This document shows, in pieces, positions 43,196 through 52,481 of a DNA stretch of 64,000 nucleotides (position 1 is the stretch's first letter; each line of letters starts with the position of its first letter). Position numbers and translations under genes: made by a program. This DNA comes from CAILHX01 sp964511385 (lineage in GTDB: Bacteria > Pseudomonadota > Gammaproteobacteria > Burkholderiales > Methylophilaceae): contig CAZEFE010000004.1 in NCBI GenBank assembly GCA_964511385.1, forward strand, positions 62,001 through 126,000. Reading direction: 5' to 3'. Under the pieces are notes generated by a model. It saw only the letters and a program-made list of their open reading frames with translations. It did not search any database and had not been told where the DNA came from.

Positions 43196-44848
43196 TTGCT
43201 GCGCTCACTTTCCATCAAGGATTTTGTCATTGTTGACCGGCTGGAACTCGACTTTGCGCCCGGCTTCACCGTGCTTACCGGCGAAACCGGTGCCGGTAAA
43301 TCCATCCTCATCGACGCCCTGTCGCTGGCGCTGGGCGAACGCGGCGAATCAGGCGTGGTGCGCCAGGGCTGCGAAAAGGCCGAGATCAGCGCCGAGTTCG
43401 ATGCGGGCAACCTGCCGGAGTTGAAGCAGTGGCTGGAACAGAACGAACTAGCCGACGGCAATGCCTGCCTGCTGCGCCGCGTCATCTACGGGGATGGCCG
43501 CAGCCGCGGCTTCATTAATGGCTCCACCGCCACCATGCAGCAATTGCGCGAAGCCGGCGACCTGCTGGTGGATATTTACAGCCAGCATGCCCATCACTCC
43601 CTGCTCAAATCGGCCACCCAGCGCGCCTTGCTGGATGATTTTGCCGGCGCCGCGCCGCTCGCCCAGCAGGTGGCGGCCGCGCACAAGCAGTGGCGCACCC
43701 TGCTTGAACGCCGTATCGAACTGGAGCGCAATGCCAGCGCTTATGCGGAAGAACTGGCCGAATTGCGCGACCAGGCACGCGAACTGGCGCAGTTGAACGC
43801 CTCCGCCGAAGAATGGGAAACGTTGCAGCAGGAACACAGCCGCCTGAGCCATGCCGCCAGCCTGATTGCGGGCGGCGAGCAATGCCGCGACCTGCTGGCG
43901 GAAAACGACATCGCCGTGGCGCGCCAGCTGGCCGTGGTACAGCACAAGCTGCAGGAGCTGGCGGAATATGACCCGGTGCTGCAGGAGGCGCTGGCCAGCC
44001 TGGATAACGCGTTGATCCAGGTTGAGGAGACCGACCGCTTCCTGAAAAAATACCTGGGGCGGGCGGAACTGGATCCGGATCGCCTGAATGAAGTGGAAGC
44101 GCGCATTCAGGCGATCCATGCCGCTGCGCGCAAATACCGGGCGCGCCCTGAAGAGTTGGCGGACGTGTTGCAGCAGTGGCATAGCCGTATGGCAGAACTG
44201 GACGGGCTGGGGGATGACGGTCAACTGGCGCGCGAAGAAGCCGCGGCGCGGGAGCAATACCAGCAACTGGCGAGCAAGCTGAGTGCTGAGCGCCGGCGCG
44301 TCGCAACGGACTTAAGCCGCCAGGTCAGCGCCGAAATGCAGCGGCTGTCACTGGCCGGCGGGCGCTTCGAGGTGGCACTGACGCCGGTGGCGGAAGGCAC
44401 GGCTCACGGGCTGGAGCAGGTTGAATTCCTGGTGTCCGGTCATGCCGGCATGGCGCCGAAACCGCTGGCCAAGGTTGCTTCCGGCGGGGAGTTATCGCGC
44501 ATCAGCCTGGGGCTGCGGGTGGTTACCGCGGAGCAGGGCGCAACGCCCAGCATGATTTTTGACGAAGTGGATGTCGGCATCGGCGGCGGCGTGGCGGAAG
44601 TGGTGGGCCAGTTGCTGCGGCGCTTGGGACAATCCCGGCAGGTGTTGGTCATTACCCACCTGCCGCAGGTGGCGGCGCTGGGGCAGCAGCATCTGCGCGT
44701 CAGCAAATCCAGCGCCGGCGGGCTTACCCTGAGCCGGATCGAAGCGCTGAGCGCGGCGGAGCGGGTGGACGAAATCGCCCGCATGCTGGGCGGCGTGGAG
44801 ATTACCGATACCACGCGGGCGCATGCCGCAGAAATGCTCGGGCGCTAA
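43196..44848 (+). CDS. recN: DNA repair protein RecN
   Basis: RecN is an SMC-like ATPase that holds broken DNA ends for recombinational repair. The 550-residue protein has an N-terminal P-loop GETGAGKSILIDALSLALGERG (29 on), a long coiled coil (about 155-370) and the C-terminal lobe with VASGGELSRISLGLRVV signature and Walker B TPSMIFDEVDVGIGGGVAEVVG. The start appears to be TTG at 43196, which gives MLRSLSIKDFVIVDRLELDF aligned with other RecN proteins; no in-frame ATG is available nearby. It is 3 bp after nadK. Confidence 0.95.
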   Translation: MLRSLSIKDFVIVDRLELDFAPGFTVLTGETGAGKSILIDALSLALGERGESGVVRQGCEKAEISAEFDAGNLPELKQWLEQNELADGNACLLRRVIYGDGRSRGFINGSTATMQQLREAGDLLVDIYSQHAHHSLLKSATQRALLDDFAGAAPLAQQVAAAHKQWRTLLERRIELERNASAYAEELAELRDQARELAQLNASAEEWETLQQEHSRLSHAASLIAGGEQCRDLLAENDIAVARQLAVVQHKLQELAEYDPVLQEALASLDNALIQVEETDRFLKKYLGRAELDPDRLNEVEARIQAIHAAARKYRARPEELADVLQQWHSRMAELDGLGDDGQLAREEAAAREQYQQLASKLSAERRRVATDLSRQVSAEMQRLSLAGGRFEVALTPVAEGTAHGLEQVEFLVSGHAGMAPKPLAKVASGGELSRISLGLRVVTAEQGATPSMIFDEVDVGIGGGVAEVVGQLLRRLGQSRQVLVITHLPQVAALGQQHLRVSKSSAGGLTLSRIEALSAAERVDEIARMLGGVEITDTTRAHAAEMLGR

Positions 44849-44862
44849 TCCGGGTTAAATCA

Positions 44863-45504
44863 CTAGGCCGTTGCCAGCGGCGGGCGTGCCATGTTGACCC
44901 ACGCTTGCACCGACGGCCGTTGCCACTGGAAGGTTGCATAAGCGGCCAGCCGGTCTGGCACCGGGTCGCCGTTCAGCACCAGCCGGTTGAGCATGAACGC
45001 GAGATCGGTGTCGGCAATGCACCACTCCCCAAACAGATAATGTGCGCCGTACGGCAGCAGGGCGTCGGCGGCGGCAAACAATTTCTCTGTCTCGATCCTG
45101 GCGTTGGCAGAAAGCGGCGCGTCGGTTTTTCGGTAAAACACCACTTCGGCTGAGCGTTCCTCCCGGATGGAGAAGAGGTCGCTACGCAACCAGGCCTGGA
45201 TTTGCCGCGCTTGTGCCCGGTGGCGGACATCCTCGGGATAAACCGGCGGTTGCGGGAAAACATCTTCCAGATATTCGGCAATCGCGGAAGATTCCGCGAG
45301 GTGAAAATCCTGGTGCACCAGGGTCGGCACCCGCTGTGTCAGCGAGAGGGCGGCATAACCTGGGGCATGGTTCTCCTGTCGCGAGAGGTCGACCGTTTTG
45401 ATGTCGAAGGCCAGCCCTTTTTCCTGCAGGGCGACGAAGGCCGACATGGCATAGGGGCTGGTGAACCGGTCGTTAACGTAAAGGGTCAAATTGTAGGATG
45501 GCAT
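44863..45504 (-). CDS. Glutathione S-transferase family protein (YfcF-like)
   Basis: The 213-residue protein has a thioredoxin-fold N-domain (SYNLTLYVNDRFTSPYAMSAFVALQEKGLAFD, RVPTLVHQDFHLAESSAIAEYLEDVFP) with the ESxAI glutathione-binding motif, and an all-helical C-domain. Overall layout is like E. coli YfcF, a GST active against peroxides. The substrate is unknown. The ATG at 45504 is chosen over an upstream codon because the beta strand starts there. It converges on recN. Confidence 0.82.
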   Translation of the reverse strand: MPSYNLTLYVNDRFTSPYAMSAFVALQEKGLAFDIKTVDLSRQENHAPGYAALSLTQRVPTLVHQDFHLAESSAIAEYLEDVFPQPPVYPEDVRHRAQARQIQAWLRSDLFSIREERSAEVVFYRKTDAPLSANARIETEKLFAAADALLPYGAHYLFGEWCIADTDLAFMLNRLVLNGDPVPDRLAAYATFQWQRPSVQAWVNMARPPLATA

Positions 45505-45635
45505 GGTTGGCTCCCGAAATGGTGGTGGCAGGAGATTCTGCAACGTTGGCGATTAGGGTAAAGTAGCCGGTACAAAAGCGCGGCAACAATATTACCGCGG
45601 TAGCCAGTGAATAAGATTGTTTGCGGGGAGGGGAA

Positions 45636-46028
45636 ATGAAAAAAGTCATCAAATCGGACGCGGAATGGCGGGCACAGTTATCTCCCATGCAATATGCCGT
45701 CACGCGCGAGGCCGCGACGGAGCGGGCGGGCACCGGGGAATATGCCCACCATAAAGAGGTCGGTATCTATAGTTGTGTCTGCTGTGGCACGCCGCTGTTC
45801 GAGTCGGATGCCAAGTTCGATTCCGGTTGCGGTTGGCCCAGCTACTTCAAGGCGCTGAATCCGGAACATGTGCGGGAAAAGCGCGATACCTCGCATGGCA
45901 TGATCCGGACCGAAGTGATCTGCAATGTCTGTGACGCGCACCTTGGGCATGTATTTCCCGATGGTCCGCCGCCGACCGGCATGCGTTATTGCATCAACTC
46001 GGCCGCCCTGAACTTCACGCATAAATAA
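45636..46028 (+). CDS. msrB: Peptide methionine-R-sulfoxide reductase
   Basis: MsrB repairs the R epimer of methionine sulfoxide in proteins. The 130-residue protein is a stand-alone MsrB with two zinc CxxC pairs (CVCCGTPLF and CNVCDAHLGHVF), GCGWPSYF and the catalytic cysteine in MRYCINSAALNF. A GGGAGGGG site precedes the ATG at 45636. It is cytosolic (no signal peptide). Confidence 0.96.
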   Translation: MKKVIKSDAEWRAQLSPMQYAVTREAATERAGTGEYAHHKEVGIYSCVCCGTPLFESDAKFDSGCGWPSYFKALNPEHVREKRDTSHGMIRTEVICNVCDAHLGHVFPDGPPPTGMRYCINSAALNFTHK

Positions 46029-46033
46029 CCGGC

Positions 46034-47899
46034 TCAGGCCGTGAGTGCCGCGGTTTCTTCCACGCTGTCGTCGATCAGGAAGCCGCCGCTCTGGTGCGCC
46101 CACAGCTTGGCGTAAAGCCCGCCCTTGCTGAGCAGGCTCTGGTGGTCGCCTTCCTCGATAATGCGGCCTTCGTCCAGCACAATCAGCCTGTCCATGGCGG
46201 CGATGGTGGAAAGGCGGTGGGCGATGGCGACCACGGTTTTGCCTTCCATCAGGCGGTACAAACTGCTTTGAATGGCGGCCTCAACTTCCGAATCCAGCGC
46301 GCTGGTGGCCTCGTCCAGCAACAGGATGGGCGCATCCTTCAGCATCACGCGGGCAATGGCAATGCGCTGGCGTTGCCCGCCGGATAGCTTGACGCCGCGC
46401 TCTCCGACGTGCGCGTCGTATGCAGTGCGGCCTTTGGGGTCGCGCAGGGTCTGGATGAATGCATCGGCTTCGGCGCGTCTGGCCGCTGCCAGCATTTCCT
46501 GTTGCCCGGCTTCCGGGCGGCCGTACAGGATGTTTTCGCTGACCGAGCGGTGCAGCAGCGAGGTGTCTTGCGTCACCATGCCGATATTGGCGCGCAGGCT
46601 GTTCTGCGTGACCTGGGCAATGTTCTGCCCATCGATCAGGATGCTGCCGGACTCCACGTCATAAAAGCGCAGCAGCAGGTTGACGATCGTGGACTTCCCC
46701 GCGCCGGAACGGCCGACCAGGCCGACCTTTTCCCCGGGGCGGATGGTCAGGGAGAATCGCTTCAGCAGCTCGGCTTTGCCGCCGTAGGAAAAATCCACAT
46801 GCTCGAAGCGGATCTCGCCCTTGTGCACCACCAGCGGTCGGGCCTGCTCGGCGTCTGTGACGATATGCGGGGTGGACAGGGTGTTGATGCCATCCTGTAC
46901 GGTGCCGACCTGTTCAAACAGGGAGGTCATTTCCCACATTACCCAATGCGACATGCCGTGCAGGCGCAGCGCCATGGCGGTCACCGCGGCAACCCCGCCA
47001 ACGCTGACCTGGCCATGCGACCACAGCCACAACGACACGCCCATGATGGCCAGCAACAGCAGCATGATGAGCACATGGTTGAGGATTTCCACACTGCTCA
47101 CCATGCGCATTTGCTTGTGCACCGATACCAGGAATTCCTGCATCGCCGATTTGGCGTAAGCCGCTTCCCTGCCGGCATGGGAGAACAGTTTTACGGTGGC
47201 GATGTTGGTATAGGCGTCGGTGATGCGCCCGGTCATGATGGAACGGGCGTCGGCCTGCGCCTGCGATACCTTGCTCAGGCGCGGGATGAAATAGGACAGT
47301 GCGGCGATATACAGCGTGAGCCAGCAGAAAAACGGCACCATCAGCCAGGCGTTGAAATGCTCGGCAACCGCCAGCAGGGTGACCAGGTAAATCACCACGA
47401 ACACCAGGATGTCGCCGAGGATGAACCACATGTCGCGCACCGCCAGCGCGGTTTGCATCACTTTTGCCGCGACCCGTCCGGCAAATTCGTCCTGGTAAAA
47501 AGCCATGCTTTGGCCAAGCATCAGGCGGTGGAAGTTCCAGCGCAGGCGCATGGGGAAGTGCCCGGCTAGCACCTGGTGCTTGATGATGGACTGCAAGGCC
47601 ACCAGCAGGATGCTGCCGAGCAGGATTCCCGCCAGCAGGAATAAATGGCCGCGCTGCTGCGACCACAACTGGTCGGGCGGCAGCTTGCTCAGCCAGTCCA
47701 CCACCCGGCCCATCATGGCAAAGAGCAGGGCTTCAAAGGCGCCGATGGCGGCGGTGAGCAGCGTCATGCTGAGCATGAAACCGCGCAGTCCCTTGGTGCA
47801 AATCCAGGCAAACGGCCAGAATTTAGCGGGCGGTGTGAGTGGGGGTGAATCGGGGAATGCGTTCAGGCGTTTTTCGAACCAGCTATACCAGTTATACAC
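46034..47899 (-). CDS. ABC transporter, fused permease and ATPase (MsbA-like exporter)
   Basis: The 621-residue half-transporter has six membrane helices (about 25-340) and a C-terminal ATPase with Walker A GRSGAGKST, Q-loop, the signature KLSGGQRQR and Walker B LLLDEATSALD plus the H-loop AHRLST. Its substrate is not evident; relatives export lipids, peptides or drugs as homodimers. The likely start is the GTG at 47899, which has GGAG 8 nt upstream and yields MYNWYSWFEKRLNAFPD; a TTG at 47917 gives a longer form. It is downstream of ispB and tRNA-Pro on the same strand. Confidence 0.88.
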   Translation of the reverse strand: MYNWYSWFEKRLNAFPDSPPLTPPAKFWPFAWICTKGLRGFMLSMTLLTAAIGAFEALLFAMMGRVVDWLSKLPPDQLWSQQRGHLFLLAGILLGSILLVALQSIIKHQVLAGHFPMRLRWNFHRLMLGQSMAFYQDEFAGRVAAKVMQTALAVRDMWFILGDILVFVVIYLVTLLAVAEHFNAWLMVPFFCWLTLYIAALSYFIPRLSKVSQAQADARSIMTGRITDAYTNIATVKLFSHAGREAAYAKSAMQEFLVSVHKQMRMVSSVEILNHVLIMLLLLAIMGVSLWLWSHGQVSVGGVAAVTAMALRLHGMSHWVMWEMTSLFEQVGTVQDGINTLSTPHIVTDAEQARPLVVHKGEIRFEHVDFSYGGKAELLKRFSLTIRPGEKVGLVGRSGAGKSTIVNLLLRFYDVESGSILIDGQNIAQVTQNSLRANIGMVTQDTSLLHRSVSENILYGRPEAGQQEMLAAARRAEADAFIQTLRDPKGRTAYDAHVGERGVKLSGGQRQRIAIARVMLKDAPILLLDEATSALDSEVEAAIQSSLYRLMEGKTVVAIAHRLSTIAAMDRLIVLDEGRIIEEGDHQSLLSKGGLYAKLWAHQSGGFLIDDSVEETAALTA

Positions 47900-47954
47900 G
47901 GGGTGGGCTCCAAACAATCAATGCAGAAGTCGGTGTTGTCCCGAAGGTATTCAG

Positions 47955-48031
47955 TGGTCGGGGTGAGAGGATTCGAACCTCCGGCCTCTACGTCCCGAAC
48001 GTAGCGCTCTACCAGGCTAAGCTACACCCCG
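47955..48031 (-). tRNA. tRNA-Pro(CGG)
   Basis: The 77-nt gene has acceptor stem CGGGGTG/CACCCCG, anticodon arm CTACG-TTCGGGA-CGTAG (anticodon CGG), a T arm with TTCGAAT and an encoded CCA. It starts 8 bp after the ispB stop on the same strand and has no promoter of its own in that gap, so it is probably released from the ispB transcript. Confidence 0.96.
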
Positions 48032-48039
48032 AATGCGGT

Positions 48040-49008
48040 TTAGTGATTACGGCTGACCGCGAAGGTGGCTAATTGTACCAGAGCATCCTTGTAAGGTGAA
48101 TCCGGAAGATGGGCAATGGCGTTGCTGGCAGCCTTGGCCTCCGCTTCCGCCAGGGCGTATACGTAATCCAGCGCGCCGGTGTCATTCACCGCCTTGATGA
48201 CTTGTGACATGTTTTCCAGCCCGCCCTGTTCAATGGCGTTGCGGATCAGGGTAGCCTGTTCCGAGGTGCCGTTGCGCATGGCATATAGCAGCGGCAACGT
48301 GGGCTTGCCTTCGGCCAGGTCGTCGCCCAGGTTCTTGCCGATATCCACGGCGTCGCCAGCAAAATCCAGCACGTCGTCGATCAACTGGAAGGCGGTGCCC
48401 AGATGGCTGCCATAACTGCTCAAGGCGGATTCGTCGGCGGTGCTGGCGTTGCCGACCAAGGCGCCAAGGCGCGCGGCCGCTTCAAATAGCTTGGCGGTTT
48501 TGTAATCGATGACCTTGAGGTAGGTTTCCTCGGCAATGTCCGCATCGTGGCAGTTCAGCAACTGCAACACTTCGCCTTCGGCGATGATGTTGGTGGCGTT
48601 TGCCAGGGTTTCCATGACGCGCATGTTTTGCACGCCCACCATCATTTGAAACGAGCGCGAATAAATGAAGTCGCCTACCAGCACGCTGGTGGCGTTGCCG
48701 AACATGGCGTTGGCCGTGGCTTTCCCACGGCGCATGCCGGATTCGTCCACCACGTCGTCATGCAGCAGCGTGGCGGTATGGATCAGTTCAATGACGGCGG
48801 CCAGCGTGTGGTGCTGCGGCGTAATGTTGCCGAGCGCACCGGCGGAGAGCAGCACCAATGCCGGACGCAGTCGCTTGCCGCCGCTGTTGATGATGTATTC
48901 GGCAACCTGATTGACGAGCACGACTTCCGACAGGAGGTGTTTGCGAATTTCCGCATCGACATGACGCATCTCGGCGGCAATGCTGGCTTGAATGAAGTCG
49001 AGTGGCAC
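48040..49008 (-). CDS. ispB: Octaprenyl diphosphate synthase
   Basis: IspB makes the C40 side-chain precursor of ubiquinone and menaquinone. The 322-residue protein has the two aspartate-rich motifs (LLHDDVVDESGMRRG and LIDDVLDFAGD), GGKRLRPALVLLSAGALG and FQMMVG. The best start is GTG at 49008 (VPLDFIQASIAAEMRHVDAEI), giving nearly the length of E. coli IspB; the open frame upstream to 49134 runs into the rplU promoter. It is divergent from rplU, as in many proteobacteria. Confidence 0.92.
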   Translation of the reverse strand: MPLDFIQASIAAEMRHVDAEIRKHLLSEVVLVNQVAEYIINSGGKRLRPALVLLSAGALGNITPQHHTLAAVIELIHTATLLHDDVVDESGMRRGKATANAMFGNATSVLVGDFIYSRSFQMMVGVQNMRVMETLANATNIIAEGEVLQLLNCHDADIAEETYLKVIDYKTAKLFEAAARLGALVGNASTADESALSSYGSHLGTAFQLIDDVLDFAGDAVDIGKNLGDDLAEGKPTLPLLYAMRNGTSEQATLIRNAIEQGGLENMSQVIKAVNDTGALDYVYALAEAEAKAASNAIAHLPDSPYKDALVQLATFAVSRNH

Positions 49009-49072
49009 TGAGTTTTTTGTATAATGATGAAGGACGGGCAAAATTCTATCACAGCCATCAGGATGAATCTGG

Positions 49073-49101
49073 TTGACCTGGCTAGATGCTGTCCGTATAA
49101 T
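49073..49101 (+). promoter_or_regulatory. Strong sigma70-type promoter of rplU-rpmA
   Basis: TTGACC (49073-49078), a 17-bp spacer and a perfect TATAAT (49096-49101) lie about 65 bp before the rplU start. Confidence 0.85.
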
Positions 49102-49166
49102 GCGCGATTCTTTTTCGATGCAGTTGTGATTCATTGGGAGTCGCAGCTGAACAAGCGAGGCTTAAC

Positions 49167-49481
49167 ATGTACGCAGTCATCAAAACCGGGGGCAAGCAGT
49201 ATCGCGTGTCCGCTGGTCAAAAACTCAAAGTAGAAAAGCTGGCGAATGAAGTCGGTAGCGAAATCGTTCTCGACCAGGTTCTGGTGGTAGCAGATGGTGA
49301 CAATGTCACGATTGGCGCACCTCTGGTCAAAGGCGCTTCGGTTAAGGCAACCGTGGTTTCCCAAGGTCGTTATGACAAGGTCATGATCTTCAAAATGCGT
49401 CGTCGCAAGCACTATCGCAAGACGCAAGGTCATCGCCAGTCCTACACCGAAATCCAGATTCAACAGATCGCAGCGAAGTAA
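49167..49481 (+). CDS. rplU: 50S ribosomal protein L21
   Basis: The 104-residue protein has MYAVIKTGGKQYRVSAGQKLKVEKL at its start and MRRRKHYRKTQGHRQ(S)YTEIQI at its end, both diagnostic of bL21. The length is standard. It forms an operon with rpmA (11-bp gap). Confidence 0.98.
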   Translation: MYAVIKTGGKQYRVSAGQKLKVEKLANEVGSEIVLDQVLVVADGDNVTIGAPLVKGASVKATVVSQGRYDKVMIFKMRRRKHYRKTQGHRQSYTEIQIQQIAAK

Positions 49482-49492
49482 GGGGTTAACAA

Positions 49493-49750
49493 ATGGCACA
49501 CAAAAAAGCAGGCGGTAGTTCCCGCAACGGTCGCGACTCACAGGCCCAGCGTCTGGGCGTCAAGGTGTTTGGCGACCAGGTTGTCTCCGCAGGTAGCATC
49601 ATCATCCGTCAGCGCGGCACCCAAGTGCACCCTGGTGAAAATGTCGGTATCGGCAAGGACCACACGCTGTTTGCCAAGGTTGATGGCAAGGTCAGTTTCA
49701 GCGTCAAGGGCCATCTGCAACGCAAACTGGTAAGCGTTACCCCGGTCTGA
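49493..49750 (+). CDS. rpmA: 50S ribosomal protein L27
   Basis: The 85-residue protein starts MAHKKAGGSSRNGRDSQAQR, the conserved L27 tail that reaches the peptidyl-transferase centre, and continues LGVKVFGDQ and GSIIIRQRGTQVHPGENVGIG. No N-terminal cleavable extension of the Firmicutes type is present. It is followed by a terminator before obgE. Confidence 0.98.
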   Translation: MAHKKAGGSSRNGRDSQAQRLGVKVFGDQVVSAGSIIIRQRGTQVHPGENVGIGKDHTLFAKVDGKVSFSVKGHLQRKLVSVTPV

Positions 49751-49771
49751 TCGGATGCTGTATAAGCATGA

Positions 49772-49801
49772 AAAGCCTCGCCATCGCGGCGAGGCTTTTT
49801 T
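49772..49801 (+). terminator. Intrinsic terminator after rpmA
   Basis: AAAGCCTCGCC / GGCGAGGCTTT with a 5-nt loop ends in a T run and separates the ribosomal-protein operon from obgE. Confidence 0.88.
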
Positions 49802-49830
49802 GTTTACGGCGGGAGCATAGGTTTTAAGCA

Positions 49831-50868
49831 ATGAAATTCATCGATGAAGCAACCATCAAAGTCTACGCCGGTGACGGCGGGAATGGTGCTGCCACGTTCC
49901 GGCGCGACAAATACGAACCGGACGGCGGCCCCAGCGGCGGCGATGGTGGTCGCGGCGGTTCCATTTATGCAATAGCCGACCGTAACATCAATACGCTGGT
50001 GGATTATCGCTATACCCGCGTGTTTCACGCCGAACGCGGTGAAAACGGGCGCGGTTCGGACTGCTATGGCAAGGGTGGCGAGGATATGCTGCTGCGCGTA
50101 CCCGTTGGCACCGTGATTACCGACAAGTTGACCGGGCACGTCATCGCCGATTTCGCCGAGCACGACCAGAAGATACTGATCGCCAAAGGCGGCGTGGGCG
50201 GCCTCGGCAACATCCATTTCAAGTCCAGCACCAACCGCGCACCGCGCCAGACCACTGCCGGCGAGCCGGGCGAGCAGTTCGAGCTGTACCTTGAACTGAA
50301 AGTGCTGGCCGATGTCGGCCTGCTGGGCATGCCCAACGCCGGCAAATCCACCTTTATCCGCTCGGTCTCCGCCGCCAAGCCCAAGGTGGCCGATTACCCG
50401 TTCACCACCCTGCATCCCAACCTGGGCGTAGTGCGGGTGGATACCAACCGCAGTTTTGTGATTGCCGACATTCCCGGCCTGATCGAAGGCGCCGCGGAAG
50501 GCGCCGGGCTGGGCCATCAGTTCCTGCGCCACCTGGCGCGCACCCGCTTGCTGTTGCACATCGTGGACATCGCGCCGTTCGATGACAGCATCGACCCGGT
50601 GCAAGAAGCGCGGGCGATTGTCGAGGAGTTGAGGAAGTACGACGAAGGCTTATACAGTAAGCCGCGCTGGCTGGTGCTGAACAAGCTGGACATGGTGCCG
50701 GAAGACGAGCGCGATGCGCGCCGCGTCAGTTTCCTGAAAGCGTTTGGCTGGGATCATCCCTGCTACTGCATTTCCGCGATCAGTGGCGAAGGTTGCAAAG
50801 CGCTGACCTACGCCATCATGGATTATCTCGATCAGAACAAGCATGAACATGATCTCGCTGCTGAATAA
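49831..50868 (+). CDS. obgE: GTPase ObgE/CgtA
   Basis: Obg is an essential GTPase in 50S assembly and stress control. The 345-residue protein has the glycine-rich Obg fold (KVYAGDGGNGAATFRRDKYEPDGGPSGGDGGRGGSIY) and a G domain with G1 GMPNAGKSTF, G3 DIPGLIEGA and G4 LNKLD. It lacks the long acidic C-terminal tail of the E. coli protein. Its end overlaps proB by 26 bp. Confidence 0.96.
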   Translation: MKFIDEATIKVYAGDGGNGAATFRRDKYEPDGGPSGGDGGRGGSIYAIADRNINTLVDYRYTRVFHAERGENGRGSDCYGKGGEDMLLRVPVGTVITDKLTGHVIADFAEHDQKILIAKGGVGGLGNIHFKSSTNRAPRQTTAGEPGEQFELYLELKVLADVGLLGMPNAGKSTFIRSVSAAKPKVADYPFTTLHPNLGVVRVDTNRSFVIADIPGLIEGAAEGAGLGHQFLRHLARTRLLLHIVDIAPFDDSIDPVQEARAIVEELRKYDEGLYSKPRWLVLNKLDMVPEDERDARRVSFLKAFGWDHPCYCISAISGEGCKALTYAIMDYLDQNKHEHDLAAE

Positions 50869-51967
50869 TGCCAAGGTTATTGTCGTAAAGGTGGGTTCCA
50901 GCCTGGTGACCAACGAAGGTCGCGGCCTGGATAAAAGCGCCATTGCCTCCTGGGCGGCGCAAATCACGCAACTGGCGCAGCAAGGCAAAAAAGTCATCCT
51001 GGTTTCCAGCGGTGCCGTGGCCGAAGGCATGCAGCGCCTGGGTTGGAGCAAGCGGCCAACCGCCGTGAACGAATTGCAGGCCGCCGCCGCCGTGGGGCAG
51101 ATGGGGCTGGTGCAGATGTACGAGAGCTGTTTTGGCGAGCATGGGTTGCATACCGCACAGATTCTGCTTACCCATGACGATCTCTCCGACCGCAAGCGTT
51201 ACCTCAATTCGCGCAGCACCCTGCGCACGCTGCTGGATTTGAACGTCATCCCCATCATCAACGAAAACGACACCGTGGCCACGGATGAAATCCGTTTTGG
51301 CGACAACGATACGCTGGGTTCGCTGGTGGCCAACCTGATCGAAGCCGATGCGCTGGTGATCCTCACCGACCAGTCCGGCCTGTACTCCGCCGACCCGCGC
51401 AAGGATAGTTCCGCCACACTGATCCAACATGCTACCGCGGGCGATGCCGCGCTGGAGCACATGGCCGGCGGTGCCGGCAGCAGTGTTGGTACCGGCGGCA
51501 TGCTGACCAAGGTGCTGGCGGCCAAGCGCGCAGCGCGTAGCGGGGCGCATACCATTATTGCTTCAGGGCGTGAAAAGGATGTGCTGGTGCGTCTGGCCGG
51601 CGGTGAGTTGATCGGCAGCCACCTGCAAGCCCCGGAAATGAAAACCGCCGCCAGGAAACAATGGCTGGCGGATCACCTGCAAGTGCGCGGGCAACTGACG
51701 TTGGACGATGGCGCGGCCAAAGCGCTGCTGCATGATGGCAAAAGCCTGTTGCCGATCGGCGTGACGGCGGTGTCGGGCGATTTCGAGCGCGGCGAGTTGG
51801 TGGTCTGCCGCAATCCGCAAGGTGTGGAAATAGCGCGTGGGCTGGTGAATTACAATGCAACCGAAACCGCGCGCATCCTGAAAAAACCGAGCGGTGAAAT
51901 TGAACAGATTTTGGGTTATGTGGATGAGCCGGAGCTTATTCACCGAGATAATCTGGTAGTGCTTTAA
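50843..51967 (+). CDS. proB: Glutamate 5-kinase
   Basis: ProB phosphorylates glutamate in the first step of proline synthesis. The 374-residue protein has the amino-acid kinase domain (VIVVKVGSSLVTNEGRGLD, VSSGAVAEGMQRLG, PIINENDTVATDEIRFGDND) and a C-terminal PUA domain (GQLTLDDGAAKALLHDGKSLLPIGVTAVSGDFERG). It starts inside obgE (ATG 50843, or 50849) without a clear ribosome site, implying coupling. obgE-proB is common in betaproteobacteria. Confidence 0.95.
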   Translation: MNMISLLNNAKVIVVKVGSSLVTNEGRGLDKSAIASWAAQITQLAQQGKKVILVSSGAVAEGMQRLGWSKRPTAVNELQAAAAVGQMGLVQMYESCFGEHGLHTAQILLTHDDLSDRKRYLNSRSTLRTLLDLNVIPIINENDTVATDEIRFGDNDTLGSLVANLIEADALVILTDQSGLYSADPRKDSSATLIQHATAGDAALEHMAGGAGSSVGTGGMLTKVLAAKRAARSGAHTIIASGREKDVLVRLAGGELIGSHLQAPEMKTAARKQWLADHLQVRGQLTLDDGAAKALLHDGKSLLPIGVTAVSGDFERGELVVCRNPQGVEIARGLVNYNATETARILKKPSGEIEQILGYVDEPELIHRDNLVVL

Positions 51968-51980
51968 GCAAGGGGAAATC

Positions 51981-52481
51981 ATGTCAGACAAACAACCATT
52001 GGTTGCCATCATCATGGGCTCCGACAGCGATTGGCCGGTGATGCAGGCCGCTGCCAATATGCTCAAGGACTTCGGCGTGGCTTATGAAGCACGCGTGGTG
52101 TCCGCGCATCGCACCCCGGATTTGATGTTCGAATTCGCTGAAACCGCTGCTGAAAAAGGTTTCCGTGCCATCATCGCCGGTGCCGGCGGTGCCGCCCACC
52201 TGCCGGGCATGGTGGCGGCCAAAACCACGCTGCCGGTGCTGGGCGTGCCGGTGCCGTCCAAACATTTACAAGGCCAGGATTCGCTGCTGTCCATCGTGCA
52301 GATGCCCAAGGGCGTCCCGGTGGCGACGTTCGCCATCGGCGAAGCCGGTGCCGCCAATGCCGGGTTGTTTGCTGTGGCCCTGCTGGCAACCACCGATCAG
52401 GCGCTGGCGGCAAAACTCCAGGCATTCCGCAAACAACAAACTGAAAAGGTATTGGCCATGCAGTTGAAGGAGAGCGCATGA
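51981..52481 (+). CDS. purE: N5-carboxyaminoimidazole ribonucleotide mutase
   Basis: PurE converts N5-CAIR to CAIR in purine synthesis. The 166-residue class I enzyme has IIMGSDSDWPVMQAA, VVSAHRTPDLMFEFAETA, IIAGAGGAAHLPGMVAAKTTLPVLGVPV and SIVQMPKGVPVATFAIG. An AAGGGG site precedes the ATG. It overlaps purK by 4 bp. Confidence 0.97.
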   Translation: MSDKQPLVAIIMGSDSDWPVMQAAANMLKDFGVAYEARVVSAHRTPDLMFEFAETAAEKGFRAIIAGAGGAAHLPGMVAAKTTLPVLGVPVPSKHLQGQDSLLSIVQMPKGVPVATFAIGEAGAANAGLFAVALLATTDQALAAKLQAFRKQQTEKVLAMQLKESA

